Source of the DNA: Hymenobacter montanus
GTDB taxonomy: Bacteria; Bacteroidota; Bacteroidia; Cytophagales; Hymenobacteraceae
DNA: 64,000 nucleotides
Assembly: GCF_014699115.1 (NCBI RefSeq)
Contig: NZ_JACXAD010000020.1
Span: 50,542-114,541, forward strand
Direction of reading: 5' to 3'
The first letter of the stretch is position 1; the number at the start of each line of letters is the position of its first letter. The position numbers were made by a program, and so were the translations under genes. A model generated the notes under the pieces. The model saw only the letters and a list, made by a program, of their open reading frames with translations, was not told the origin of the DNA and made no database searches. Below, one piece after another: positions 55,570-64,000 of this stretch.

Positions 55570-56769
55570 ATGCTCTCTAACGAAGCCACTCGGGCCAGTA
55601 CGCCCGCCTTCAACCCCGTAGTGCCGGGGTTGACCATGCTGCGCGACGTATTCGCCAACCTCTACTACGCTTTTTCACCCGACCAGCCGCAGGGCCCGTG
55701 GGTGCTCATCGACGCAGGGCTGCCCGGCTCGGCCGACAAAATCAGGCGGCACGCCGAAGAGCTGTTTGGCGCTGATAACGCGCCCGCCGCCATTCTGCTC
55801 ACGCACGGCCACTTCGACCACGTGGGGGCCCTGGACGGCTTGCTCGAAGCCTGGCCGGGGGTGCCCGTGTACGCCCACCAGTTGGAGCTGCCCTACCTCA
55901 CGGGCGTTTCGAGCTACCCGCCGCCGGACCCAACCGTGGGCTGCGGCATGATGGCTTACTTGTCGTTTGCCTACCCCAAACACCCCTATGATTTCCGTCC
56001 CCGCGTGCAGGCCCTGCCCGCCGATGGCAGCGTGCCCGGCCTGCCCGGCTGGCGCTGGGTGCACACGCCGGGCCACTCCTTTGGCCACGTGTCGTTTTTT
56101 CGGGAGCACGACAAAGTACTGGTAGCCGGTGATGCCTTCACCACGGTCTTCGCCGAGTCGGGCTGCGGCACCTATACGCAGAAGCAGGAAGTGCACGGCC
56201 CCCCGGCTTACTTCACCCCCGATTGGGATGCCGCCCGCGCCTCCGTAGAGCTGCTGGCCCGGATGGAGCCCGAAGTGGCGGCCACTGGTCACGGCATTCC
56301 CATGCACGGCACGACCCTGCGAGACCAACTGGCCGATTTAGCCGCTCGGTTCGACGAGGTTGCCCGGCCCAGGAAAGGCCGCTACGTGCCCCAGCCCGCT
56401 ACTGCCGATGCCGGGGGCGTACGTTCGGTGCCCCCACCCGTAGTGAAACCATGGCTGGCGGGCCTGGCCGTGGCCGGAGTAGCCGTTGGGGCCGTCGCCC
56501 TGGTTTGGGCCGGTAATGAAAAAAAGAAGCGCCGGCCGAAGGCCCTAAAAGACCAAGAAGGCAAAAGCAGCCGAAAAGAAGACAGCCCCTCCCGGGCCTG
56601 GTACCGCGATAACCCCGCCGAGCAACGAGCCTCCGGCCCGGATTGGCAGTATCGCCGCCCAGGGGCCTACACCGACCAGCCAAACCAGCCCCAAAGCTCC
56701 GGTTCATCTTATGCCGACCGCCAGTATTCCGACCAACGTAGCCGGAAGATAGAAACGCAGTACCCGTAG
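55570..56769 (+). CDS. metallo-beta-lactamase-fold hydrolase with C-terminal membrane segment
   Basis: A 399-residue protein. The MBL domain has the HxHxDH motif (LLTHGHFDHVGA, residues about 77-86), HTPGHSFGHVSFF, LVAGDAF and TGHGIPMHG, so it binds two metals. Substrate class is unclear; glyoxalase II-like and lactonase-like members share these motifs. From about residue 297 a hydrophobic segment (WLAGLAVAGVAVGAVALVWA) precedes a basic, disordered tail (KKKRRPKALK, SSYADRQYSDQ), unusual for the family. The ATG at 55570 is used; upstream codons reach 55507 but are less likely. Confidence 0.88.
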   Translation: MLSNEATRASTPAFNPVVPGLTMLRDVFANLYYAFSPDQPQGPWVLIDAGLPGSADKIRRHAEELFGADNAPAAILLTHGHFDHVGALDGLLEAWPGVPVYAHQLELPYLTGVSSYPPPDPTVGCGMMAYLSFAYPKHPYDFRPRVQALPADGSVPGLPGWRWVHTPGHSFGHVSFFREHDKVLVAGDAFTTVFAESGCGTYTQKQEVHGPPAYFTPDWDAARASVELLARMEPEVAATGHGIPMHGTTLRDQLADLAARFDEVARPRKGRYVPQPATADAGGVRSVPPPVVKPWLAGLAVAGVAVGAVALVWAGNEKKKRRPKALKDQEGKSSRKEDSPSRAWYRDNPAEQRASGPDWQYRRPGAYTDQPNQPQSSGSSYADRQYSDQRSRKIETQYP

Positions 56770-56777
56770 TTGGAGCT

Positions 56778-56921
56778 TGGTTGTTGGTTGTTAGTGCCTG
56801 GTAGCGCGACCAATAAAAGCCTGTCGAATAGGGAGTTCTACTTCGTTGAAGGGTGCATAACGTCTTTCCGACTTGAAGAACGGCCATCATGCGAGCATCC
56901 AGCACTAACAACCAACAACTA
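56778..56921. repeat. inverted repeat of TTGTTGGTTGTTAGTG units
   Basis: GGTTGTTGGTTGTTAGTGCC from 56779 pairs with CCAGCACTAACAACCAACAA from 56899. This lies between convergent genes and may end transcription; the unit resembles simple repeats often found between genes of this group. Confidence 0.5.
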
Positions 56922-56926
56922 ACAAC

Positions 56927-57556
56927 CTACTGTGCCACGGGCAGCTGCCCCGGCCGGGCGTAGCCGAAGCGGGTTGGGGGCAGGACTTCGTGGTAGCCGT
57001 CGAGGCCGGAGATGCAGGCATCGCCGAGCGCGACCAGGTCCAGGGTACCATCGGGCCGCAGGGCTTCTTCGCGTAGGTACACGTGCTCCACGGTGCCTAC
57101 CAGTAGCACCGTGCCGTTGGAGATGGGCAGCTCTTCGCGCAGTCGCAGGCCGATGCTGAGCGGACTTTCGACCACGTAAGGGGCCGGGAAATCATCGCGG
57201 TAAGCGGCGGTGAAGCCACAGGCGTCGAACTCTGAGATTTCCGGCCCGAAATCGGCGGATGTGTAATGGGCTTGGGCGGCCAGGGCTACGGGCACGTGGT
57301 TCAGGGTGTAGCAGCCGCTGCTTTTCAGGTTTTGGTAAGTATGGCGGGGTACGGTGGTCGGCCGCGTTACGATGCCGAGCAGGGGTGGGTCGGAGCCCAG
57401 GTGCAGGGCCGAGCTGAACACGGCCAGATTGGTGGTATCGTCGGGTGCGGCCGTGCCAATAAGGTTGGCTGGCTTGAAGCCCGGCAGGCCGTTGACGAGG
57501 TTAAGACGGTAGATCCGCTCAAAGTTCTTGATATCGGTGGCGGTGATGTGGCGCAT
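56927..57556 (-). CDS. flavin reductase family protein
   Basis: A 209-residue FMN-binding split-barrel protein. Typical segments are LVNGLPGFKPANLIGTAAPD, NLAVFSSALHLGSDPPLLGI, HTYQNLKSSGCYTLNHVP and PISNGTVLLVGTVEHVYL. Such proteins reduce flavin with NAD(P)H or bind it, often feeding monooxygenases; none is adjacent. It is a single gene. Confidence 0.88.
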   Translation of the reverse strand: MRHITATDIKNFERIYRLNLVNGLPGFKPANLIGTAAPDDTTNLAVFSSALHLGSDPPLLGIVTRPTTVPRHTYQNLKSSGCYTLNHVPVALAAQAHYTSADFGPEISEFDACGFTAAYRDDFPAPYVVESPLSIGLRLREELPISNGTVLLVGTVEHVYLREEALRPDGTLDLVALGDACISGLDGYHEVLPPTRFGYARPGQLPVAQ

Positions 57557-57725
57557 AAAGACTGAATTAAAGCGGTGAATTAAGCTTCGGTTTGTGGTAG
57601 CGGCGCTAGCCTACGGGCCGCGTCATTAGTTCCGCTGGTATATGGTTGCCCAGTTTAAACAGTTGGGGTAGCGTGACGAATTCGTGCCAACGACGGTCCA
57701 GTCAGATAGCAAACTCAAGTTGCCG

Positions 57726-57888
57726 AATAGCCGCGTCGCGGCGGCAGGTTGGTAGCATGGGCAGCCAGAACGGGCATGAAGCCGCGTAGCGGTGACAGAT
57801 TCGTCCGGCAGCGCTGCCACCGCGATGCGGCTCTCGGTAGTCACGGGGTAAATAGGCTACCAACTGCTCGCCGCGGCGCGGCTATTCC
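57726..57888. repeat. nested palindromic element, copy 2
   Basis: Outer arms AATAGCCGCGTCGCGGCGGC followed by AGGTTGGTAGC, and CTACCAACTGCTCGCCGCGG followed by CGCGGCTATT. Inner arms AGCCGCGTAGCGGTGACAG (57780-57798, identical to copy 1) and CTGCCACCGCGATGCGGCT (57814-57832). It lies in the 630-base gap 57557-58186, which has no gene apart from a terminator. Confidence 0.72.
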
Positions 57889-58068
57889 ACAACGTGGATT
57901 TGCTATATAGCGCTAGCCGCCCTGTCGCGGCCAGCAGGGGTGAGCAATTAGGATAGAATGGGTTCTTATAAGGTGGGTCCTGGGCAGGATAAACGGAGTA
58001 AGCTATGCCATCTTCAGCGCCATGTCATGCTCCCAAATAAGGTAATGGGACGGCCCGCCCCGATAGGT

Positions 58069-58103
58069 AGAAAGCCCCATTGCTGGTAGCAATGGGGCTT
58101 TCT
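58069..58103 (-). terminator. terminator of the DUF885 gene
   Basis: AGAAAGCCCCATTGCT, loop GGT, AGCAATGGGGCTTTCT: a perfect 16-bp stem located 84 bases beyond the stop of the minus-strand gene. Confidence 0.75.
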
Positions 58104-58186
58104 GATGGATGCATTGAGCTTGCCCGCGTACCCTGGCGGCCCCGCTCTTTGGGAAAGGCCGAGTCGGGGAGGTGCTCCAGTAGCGC

Positions 58187-59998
58187 TTACTGCTTGGCGG
58201 CCCAAGCATCCATCTTCTTTTCTAGTACGGCCAGTGGCATAGAGCCATCGCGCAGTAGCTCATCGTGGAAGCTGCTGATTTTGAACTTGCTGCCAAGCTG
58301 CTTTTCGTACTTGGCCCGGAGCTCCCGAAGTTTGAGCTGGCCGATTTTATAGCCCAGGGCCTGGCCCGGGATGGCCATATAGCGCTCAATGGCTGAGGTC
58401 GCCTCGTCGGGGCTGGTGCTCAAATTAGCGAGCAGGTAAGCAATGGCCTGTTCGCGGGTCATCTGGCGCGAGTGCAGGCCCGTGTCGACTACCAGGCGGA
58501 CGGCGCGCAGCATCTCGTCGCCCAAGGCGCCCATGTGCTGGTAGGGGTCCTGGTAGAGCCCCAGCTCCGGGCCCAGGCTTTCGCAGTACAGGGCCCAGCC
58601 TTCCACGTAGGCGTTCTGGCCGCCGAAGCGCCGGAACTTGGGCAGGCTGGCGTTTTCCTGCTGCAAGGAAATCTGGTAGTGGTGCCCTGGAATGGCTTCG
58701 TGCAGGAAGAGCGACTCCATGCCCGAAGTAGTCGCAAACGTAGTGGCATCGGGAATCGGCACGTAGAAAATACCTGGCCGCGAGCCATCGGGCGAGCCCT
58801 GGTTGTACTCGGCCGAAGCCGAGGCCTCGCGGAACTTCTCCGTTTCGCGGATTTCAAAGGGTGTTTTGGGAGTGCGGCCGAACAGCTTTTGCAGGTTGGG
58901 CAGCATCCGCTGATGAATGTTCTCAAACGCCGCCAGCACCTCGGCCGGCGTCTTGAAGGGGCGGAACTTGGGGTCGGTGTTCAAATACTTGAAGAAAGCC
59001 AGCAGGTCGCCCTTGAAGCCAACGTCGGCTTTGATCTTCTCCATCTGGGCGCGGATGCGCGCCACTTCGGCCAGGCCAGTCTGGTAGATTTCGGCCGGGG
59101 TTTTGTCGGTCGTCGTTTCGTACTTCACGTCGTAGGCATAAATCTCCTTGCCCCCCGGCACGGCGTCGATGCCGCTCGTGGCGCGGGCTTTCGGCAGGTA
59201 TTCCTTGGCCAGGAAGGCGCCCAGCTTCTGGTAGGCCGGCACCAGGTCAGTCATAATGGCTTTTTTGTAGGCCTCGGTCAGCCGGGCTTTGTCGGCGTCG
59301 GAAAAGTCCTTGGGAAAGCGCGTAATCGGGCCATAGTACAAGCTCTTGGTGGGGTCCGTCACCACCATGTCCTTCGCTTGCAGCTGCGGAATCATCCGCA
59401 CCACCAGGGCCCGGGGCAGTACTACGCCCTGCCGCATGCCCACCCGGAAGTTGGCAATGGCCGAGTCGGTCCAGGCCGTGAAGCCGTGCGCCCGGCCCAG
59501 CCAGTTCTCGTAGTCTTTCACGGTTTTAAAGGGCTGGTTGCCCTGGCCCGACCCGTACTGGGCCAGCGTGATGGGCAGGCCGTAGAACTGGTTAGTCGGG
59601 AGCATCCAGGTGTTGAGCTTGAGGCCCGCCAGTCCGTGCTCCATCTCGTATTCGAAGATGTCGTAGCTGATTTTATCGTTGTCGCTCAACGGCTCGCGGT
59701 CGTATTTATGCAGCCGGTCCAGGTAAGTCTGGTAAAAGACGCGCATGGTATCGCGGAAGGCCCGGGTCTGGTTGTTGGGCAACTGGTCGTTGTAGCGGTT
59801 GTCGCCGTAGGCCGTGGCCGCGAGTGGGTCCAGGCGGGAGAGCTGCTCCCAGTAGCTGTTGAACAGGCCATTCAGGCCGCTGGTTGAGTCGGCCGCGACC
59901 CCAGCCGTACCACTCGCGGCCGTGTCGGAAGTTTTGGTCTGGTTGCAGGCCGTAGTGAGCGCCGTGGCCACGAGGCCGGCGAGGATAAGTCTTTTCAT
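58187..59998 (-). CDS. DUF885 family lipoprotein peptidase
   Basis: A 603-residue lipoprotein: signal segment LILAGLVATALTTACNQ with lipobox TTAC. The mature part matches DUF885, helical metalloproteins with HExxH-like chemistry: LFLHEAIPGHHYQISLQ contains HEAIPGHH, and a downstream Glu is in AYVEGWALYCESLG. Other marks are LDPLAATAYGDNRYNDQLP and RYMAIPGQALGYKIGQLKLR. Bacterial members cleave peptides or esters; the substrate here is unknown. It should face the periplasm. Confidence 0.9.
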   Translation of the reverse strand: MKRLILAGLVATALTTACNQTKTSDTAASGTAGVAADSTSGLNGLFNSYWEQLSRLDPLAATAYGDNRYNDQLPNNQTRAFRDTMRVFYQTYLDRLHKYDREPLSDNDKISYDIFEYEMEHGLAGLKLNTWMLPTNQFYGLPITLAQYGSGQGNQPFKTVKDYENWLGRAHGFTAWTDSAIANFRVGMRQGVVLPRALVVRMIPQLQAKDMVVTDPTKSLYYGPITRFPKDFSDADKARLTEAYKKAIMTDLVPAYQKLGAFLAKEYLPKARATSGIDAVPGGKEIYAYDVKYETTTDKTPAEIYQTGLAEVARIRAQMEKIKADVGFKGDLLAFFKYLNTDPKFRPFKTPAEVLAAFENIHQRMLPNLQKLFGRTPKTPFEIRETEKFREASASAEYNQGSPDGSRPGIFYVPIPDATTFATTSGMESLFLHEAIPGHHYQISLQQENASLPKFRRFGGQNAYVEGWALYCESLGPELGLYQDPYQHMGALGDEMLRAVRLVVDTGLHSRQMTREQAIAYLLANLSTSPDEATSAIERYMAIPGQALGYKIGQLKLRELRAKYEKQLGSKFKISSFHDELLRDGSMPLAVLEKKMDAWAAKQ

Positions 59999-60272
59999 GA
60001 AGCGGACGTCGGGGTAAGTAGAATGATGAGGTCAAATAACGGAAGAATACCCGATGGGCTGCGTTTGCCGCCCATCCCATACTACACCTGCATCTGGCTA
60101 AGCCTTGACTAGCACACCTAGCGTGAAAGCTACTGTTGCTCCGGTGAGCTTTGACCGTGCGGCCTACCAAATTTGGCAAAAAGGCTTCTCCTGGCCAGCC
60201 GAATAGTCGAGCTTAGCCAAATGCGGGTAGTATGGCTTTTCCCTGGCCGCCTGCGGCTATGGTCCGTCCTGG

Positions 60273-61619
60273 TCAGGCTGCGGGCGTCGACGTTCCAGGG
60301 GCGGGCGGAAACAAGAGCCGGAACGAGGTGCCCAACCCCTCGATGGAGTTCACCTCGATGCCGATGCCGTGCAGATCAGCAATGGTCTGGACGATGGACA
60401 GGCCCAGGCCGTAGCTGTCGGGATCGGTGGCGACGCCTTTATCAAACCGATTAAACAGGCGCGGTAGCTGCTCTTTGGCAATGCCCAGCCCGGTATCCCT
60501 AATTTCGAGCACGTAGCCACTCCCGGTGGGGGCCGGGCGCCCCAGCACGAAAATCTGGCCGTCCTCACGGTTGTACTTAATGGCGTTGGTCACCAGGTTG
60601 TACACCAGCGTGAACAGCAGGCCCCGGTTGCAGTTTACGACCTCAAAGTCGGGCTCTAGCTCGTGCTTCATGGTCAGGTTCCGCACGGCCAGACGGTCCT
60701 GCACTTCCTCGCTCACCTCGGCCACCAGCTGGCCCAGCCCCGTGCTTTCGGTGCGCGGAAACTGGTCGTTTTCGATTTTTGAAATCATCAGCAGCGACTT
60801 GATGATGGTGCGCAGGCGATGTACCGTACGCTGCGAGTCCACGATGCGCAGCAGGTTTTCGTCCGACATGCTCTCGTCGCTAAGCATGTTATCGAAGCGG
60901 TACTGCAGGGCCGCCAGCGGGGTGAGCAGCTCATGCGAGGCGTCGGCGATGAACTTGCGTTCCTTGGTGAACGAGGCCTGAATGGTGGCCATCATCTCCC
61001 GCAGGCTCTCGTCGAGATAGCGAAAGTCGTCGGTGCTGGTCGGGATGGGGGCAAAGTTGAACGCGGCCGGGTGGTGCACGTTTTTCAGCCGCTGGCGGAT
61101 GATGGTGTAAAAAGGCGTGAGCAAATAGCGGAAAAAGGCCAGGTCGGCCAGGGTGGTCAGGGCCACCGCCAGCAGCAGCACGTAGAGGGCGTACCGGCGG
61201 AAGTTATCCTCGGTTTCGCCGATGGAGCCCGTGCTGCGCCCGATTTCCAGCAAGTAAGACTGCTGCCCCTGCGTAAAAGAGTAGCTCAGCACCCGGTAGG
61301 CGACAATCTCGTCTTCCACGGCCCGCTTCGAGTCCTCAATCTCATCAATGTGAGGGCCGGGCTGAATGGCCTCCAGCGAAATAAACTCTTCCTTGAGCAG
61401 GTTGTAGCTGCCGTAGGAGGATTGCCCGCCCTCGATGAAGGCCGAGATGCCGTTCCGGCGAATCAGGCGCAGCACTTTTTCCTTGGTCTGCACCAGCCGC
61501 TGGTCCGTGGTGAGCAGGGCCAGCCGGCTCATCACCAGGGGTAGTCCCCCCAGCAGCAGCAGCAGAATGGCCACCCGCGAGAACCCGTTGAATAAAGAAA
61601 ATTTGGTGCTGAGCTTCAT
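60273..61619 (-). CDS. sensor histidine kinase
   Basis: A 448-residue membrane kinase with two transmembrane segments (ILLLLLGGLPLVM near 18-30 and YALYVLLLAVALTTLADLAF near 143-162) enclosing a periplasmic sensor of about 110 residues. HisKA has phosphoacceptor His229 in IADASHELLTPL, followed by an HATPase domain (NLVTNAIKYNRED, DTGLGIAKEQLPRLFNRFDK, SYGLGLSIVQTI). The start at 61619 gives MKLSTKFSLFNGFSR. It is the partner of the OmpR-type regulator upstream (gap 80 bases). Confidence 0.92.
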   Translation of the reverse strand: MKLSTKFSLFNGFSRVAILLLLLGGLPLVMSRLALLTTDQRLVQTKEKVLRLIRRNGISAFIEGGQSSYGSYNLLKEEFISLEAIQPGPHIDEIEDSKRAVEDEIVAYRVLSYSFTQGQQSYLLEIGRSTGSIGETEDNFRRYALYVLLLAVALTTLADLAFFRYLLTPFYTIIRQRLKNVHHPAAFNFAPIPTSTDDFRYLDESLREMMATIQASFTKERKFIADASHELLTPLAALQYRFDNMLSDESMSDENLLRIVDSQRTVHRLRTIIKSLLMISKIENDQFPRTESTGLGQLVAEVSEEVQDRLAVRNLTMKHELEPDFEVVNCNRGLLFTLVYNLVTNAIKYNREDGQIFVLGRPAPTGSGYVLEIRDTGLGIAKEQLPRLFNRFDKGVATDPDSYGLGLSIVQTIADLHGIGIEVNSIEGLGTSFRLLFPPAPGTSTPAA

Positions 61620-61699
61620 CGTCGGTTGGTAAGCGCGGCCCGGCTGGCTGGGCGCCTGGCGGGCCGGCATGAGCCGTTCTTTCTACCGTGGGCGCGGTG

Positions 61700-62374
61700 C
61701 TACAGCCGCACCCGGTAGCCCATGCCGCGCACGGTCTCCAGCCATTCCACGTCTTCGTACTGGCCCAGCTTGCGACGCAGGTTTTTGATGTGCGCGTCGA
61801 TGTAGTTCGAGTCGAAGCCCGACTCGGGCAGGTTGCCCCAGATGTGCTCGGTCAGCTGCAGGCGGGTCAGCACCCGGTTTTTGTGCAGCACCAGATAGCT
61901 CAGCACGTCAAACTCCTTGATGGAGAGCGCCACTTCCTGCCCCTGGTGCAGCAGGCGCCGGGCTTGCAAGTCGAGCTGAAAAGTGCTGACTGGCACCAAG
62001 GGCTTGTGCAGCCCGAAGCGGCGGCGCGTGATGGCGTGCATCCGGGCCAGCAGTTCGGGTAGGGAAAAGGGCTTGGCCAGGTAATCGTCGGCCCCCAGCT
62101 CGAGTCCCCCAATGCGGTCCTCGACGCCACCGCGGGCCGTGAGGATGATGACAGCCGCCGTCAGCTCGTTTCGTTTGGCTTCGGCCAGCACCGACAGCCC
62201 GTCGCCATCGGGCAGGCCCAGGTCCAGCAGCACGAAGTCGAAAGCATTATCGGCTAGCTGCTGGCTGGCCTCGCGGGCCGTGCGGGCGATGGTGCAGGTG
62301 AAATTTTGCTGGTAGAGGAAGATGCCCAGCTCACGGGCCAGGGTACGCTCATCTTCCACAATTAGGACGGTCAT
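61700..62374 (-). CDS. OmpR-family response regulator
   Basis: A 224-residue regulator. Receiver domain with Glu7/Asp8, phosphoacceptor Asp51 in FVLLDLGLPDGDG, Thr-Ala in IILTARG and Lys in YLAKPFSLPELLAR. The C-terminal winged helix is typical (SIKEFDVLSYLVLHKNRVLT, then IDAHIKNLRRKLG and WLETVRGMGYRVRL). It is transcribed with the kinase that follows and probably with the two upstream minus-strand genes, 23 bases away. Confidence 0.93.
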   Translation of the reverse strand: MTVLIVEDERTLARELGIFLYQQNFTCTIARTAREASQQLADNAFDFVLLDLGLPDGDGLSVLAEAKRNELTAAVIILTARGGVEDRIGGLELGADDYLAKPFSLPELLARMHAITRRRFGLHKPLVPVSTFQLDLQARRLLHQGQEVALSIKEFDVLSYLVLHKNRVLTRLQLTEHIWGNLPESGFDSNYIDAHIKNLRRKLGQYEDVEWLETVRGMGYRVRL

Positions 62375-62397
62375 AGCTAGGGTAGGATAGGGTAGGG

Positions 62398-63372
62398 CTA
62401 CAGGTTCAGCGACAGGCTGGTGGTAAAGAAAGACCGGGGCCGGGAGTCGTCGTCGGGCAGCAGGTTAACGGGAATGAAGTAGCGCCAAGCTACCTGCGCC
62501 GAAATTACTCCTAGGGAGTACGTCACGGGGAGGCGCAACTCATAAGTCAGAATTTGGAAGCGGGTGCTTGAAGTTGTCGTCACAATCGTACTCCCCGTGC
62601 TGGTACCACTCCCGTTGCCATTGCCATTGCCGTTCCCATGGCCGTTGCCGTTCCCATTGCCATTCCCGTTGCTGGTTTTAGTCTTGCCATTGCCGCGCCG
62701 GGTCTGTTGCTCCATGCTGGTTTCGATGAAACGCTGGGTGCCGGCCGTCAGGCTCAGGCGGGGCACAATGGATAGGTAGCCGTCCGGCGTGAATACCCGG
62801 TTGATCTCGAAGTTGCGCGAGTTGTCTAGCGTCAGAAATACATCGCTTCTCTCCCCAAACAAGTAACTCGCGTTCAACCGCGAGTACACATATTGCCAGT
62901 CCCAGCCCACGTAAGCATCTACCGAGTTGTTGACGCTGGATTTAATCAGGGGGCTGTTGGCCGCGAACAGAAAGCGCGAATAGCTGAGGGAGGCGTCCAC
63001 GGTTCTGGACAAGTCGCCGTCCCAGCCCATCGACAGGTCGGTTTCATCCACGAGGGAACTGGTATCAAACAGGTCGTAGCTCATTACGGAGCCCCATACG
63101 CCAAACCGGCTTTTATACGTTAGCTCGCCCGCCATGTAGGGATAGCGGGTGGTTTGGCTGCGCCCAAAAAACGAGGAATTACTACTGTAGCTAAGGGCCG
63201 CCGTAAACCCGCCATGCCCGACGCGCCCGGCGGTGGTGTCGGCCGGTGCGGCTTGGGTGCTCGGCGCCCGGCTGCTACCTACCGCCCGGCCAACCGCCGA
63301 ATAGCAAGTCAGGAGGAAGCCACCGAGGAGAATAAGTCCGGACAGTTGGTAATTGCTGCGTAATAGGCGCAT
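62398..63372 (-). CDS. probable outer-membrane beta-barrel protein with a (GN)n loop
   Basis: A 324-residue protein with an N-terminal signal segment (LSGLILLGGFLLTCYSAVG). The mature part has alternating amphipathic strands (GGFTAALSYSSNSSFF, YMAGELTYKSRFGVWGSVMS, YVGWDWQYVYSRLNASYLFG, ILTYELRLPVTYSLGVISAQ) and ends in an aromatic/hydrophobic strand (FFTTSLSLNL), as outer-membrane barrels do. Near residue 240 a Gly-Asn dipeptide repeat of some 14 units, with one Gly-His, forms a long loop; the DNA is a six-base microsatellite and is likely to vary in length. It is upstream of the regulator and may be its target. Confidence 0.72.
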   Translation of the reverse strand: MRLLRSNYQLSGLILLGGFLLTCYSAVGRAVGSSRAPSTQAAPADTTAGRVGHGGFTAALSYSSNSSFFGRSQTTRYPYMAGELTYKSRFGVWGSVMSYDLFDTSSLVDETDLSMGWDGDLSRTVDASLSYSRFLFAANSPLIKSSVNNSVDAYVGWDWQYVYSRLNASYLFGERSDVFLTLDNSRNFEINRVFTPDGYLSIVPRLSLTAGTQRFIETSMEQQTRRGNGKTKTSNGNGNGNGNGHGNGNGNGNGSGTSTGSTIVTTTSSTRFQILTYELRLPVTYSLGVISAQVAWRYFIPVNLLPDDDSRPRSFFTTSLSLNL

Positions 63373-63396
63373 GCGTAAACAAATAGTTGATATAAA

Positions 63397-63849
63397 TTAC
63401 TGCCCGCGGCCCCGGCCGTGGCCTCCGCCACCCCCAATGGACCGGCCGCCTTCGGCCCCGCGGCCTCCCCGGGCCCCAGCTCCCCGAGCGCCATCTGAAT
63501 CGCGGCTGCCGCGAGCGCCCCGGGCACTGCGCTCGGGCCGGTCGCCGCGCGCCGAGGAAGTGTTGTCGCGCGCCGAGGGACTGTCGTTGTCGTCGCGGGC
63601 GGAAGTATTATCCGACGAGCCCTCGGCTTGCTCCTCCACCTGTTGGGGCTTGTTTTTGCGCCCGGTCAGGGGCACCGCCTTCACGGGCGGGCTGCCTTGC
63701 TCGGGGCCTTGGCTGGCCGTGGTCGGCTCTTCGGTAGATGCTAATTTAGAGGCCACGGTTGTAGTCGGCATAAAGTACACATGGGCTTGGACCTGGGTAG
63801 AGGCCAACCCCAACAGCAGTGCAAAAAAGAAATGGAACCTGCTTTTCAT
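63397..63849 (-). CDS. secreted low-complexity protein rich in Arg, Gly, Ser and Asp
   Basis: A 150-residue protein with a signal peptide (FHFFFALLLGLASTQVQAH). After a short region (VYFMPTTTVASKLASTEEP) come Ser-Ala-Arg-Asp repeats (SARDDNDSPSARDNTSSARG) and an Arg-Gly-rich tail ending GGGGGHGRGRGQ. No fold is predicted by eye. It is the first of four genes in the minus-strand cluster with the barrel and the two-component pair, which suggests an envelope-stress or ion-binding role as inference only. Confidence 0.7.
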   Translation of the reverse strand: MKSRFHFFFALLLGLASTQVQAHVYFMPTTTVASKLASTEEPTTASQGPEQGSPPVKAVPLTGRKNKPQQVEEQAEGSSDNTSARDDNDSPSARDNTSSARGDRPERSARGARGSRDSDGARGAGARGGRGAEGGRSIGGGGGHGRGRGQ

Positions 63850-64000
63850 AATAAAGTTCGGCTAAGCTCCACCGGACGGGGGAGCAAATTACTGAATTTT
63901 CGGCAGCAAATAATGCTGCCGGTCTAGGCTGTACGGACAATTATCTTTGGGTTCGTGAGCAATCTGGATGAAATCAGTGACCGGGCATGGGCGGCGTTGG

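Noticed and set aside
58003..58209. 68-residue minus-strand open frame
   Set aside because: It runs through the terminator hairpin of the DUF885 gene and has no protein-like features.
62600..62690. Six-base repeats considered as a CRISPR or regulatory array
   Set aside because: They encode a Gly-Asn repeat in frame within a protein with a signal segment.

Overview
The window looks like a chromosome segment of a high-GC Bacteroidota, most likely a Hymenobacter-type member of the Cytophagales. The evidence is C-terminal type IX secretion (T9SS) sorting domains, Rhs-like proteins of the DUF6443 type, LytTR and AraC regulators, -7 boxes of the form TAnnTTTG, almost no Shine-Dalgarno sites, and strong G/C preference at third codon positions. 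No rRNA, tRNA, CRISPR array, IS transposase or phage module was seen.

Layout. 1-7771: a possible gene tail, then two co-directed large Rhs/YD-repeat surface proteins; the first has a frameshift in its carbohydrate-binding domain and the second stops before the usual Rhs core and toxin tip. 7796-15523: a secreted GH31 enzyme, a NYN/OST-HTH RNase-like protein, an AT-rich pentapeptide-repeat gene and a Dcp-type M3 peptidase. 15813-18795 (minus): a two-gene unit made of a small beta-grasp protein ending exactly in Gly-Gly and a large DUF4132-type protein; this is the best candidate here for a poorly described system. 19217-23359: small hypothetical genes and a LytS/LytTR two-component pair. 23676-28657: gamma-glutamyltransferase, glycogen branching enzyme and a macro-domain protein. 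28825-30822: a TetR regulator, a frameshifted short-chain dehydrogenase and a DUF2147 protein, with matching operator-like palindromes in front of the regulator and the dehydrogenase. 31311-33462: an AraC regulator and small membrane or hypothetical proteins. 33725-40332: alpha-glucan genes (GH13 amylase, a GT-B-like protein, GH31 alpha-glucosidase) around a YdeI-like protein. 40558-46572: T9SS cargo proteins around a coupled dipeptide epimerase and serine hydrolase pair. 46974-49745: a DCC thiol oxidoreductase, a Gly/Ser-rich lipoprotein and an HTTM membrane protein. 50095-60000: an alpha/beta hydrolase with an in-frame palindromic insertion, a lipoprotein, an AraC regulator, an M1 peptidase, a metallo-beta-lactamase protein, a flavin reductase and a DUF885 peptidase. 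60273-63849 (minus): a sensor kinase and OmpR regulator with a barrel-like protein and a low-complexity secreted protein.

Two themes link the genes. One is alpha-glucan metabolism: two GH31 enzymes, a GH13 amylase, a GH13 branching enzyme and a GT-B-like protein, which fits import, trimming and storage of starch or glycogen. The other is secreted or lipid-anchored peptide hydrolysis: Dcp, GGT, reprolysin-like, M1 and DUF885 peptidases, plus a dipeptide epimerase. The intergenic DNA carries several families of dispersed palindromic repeats.
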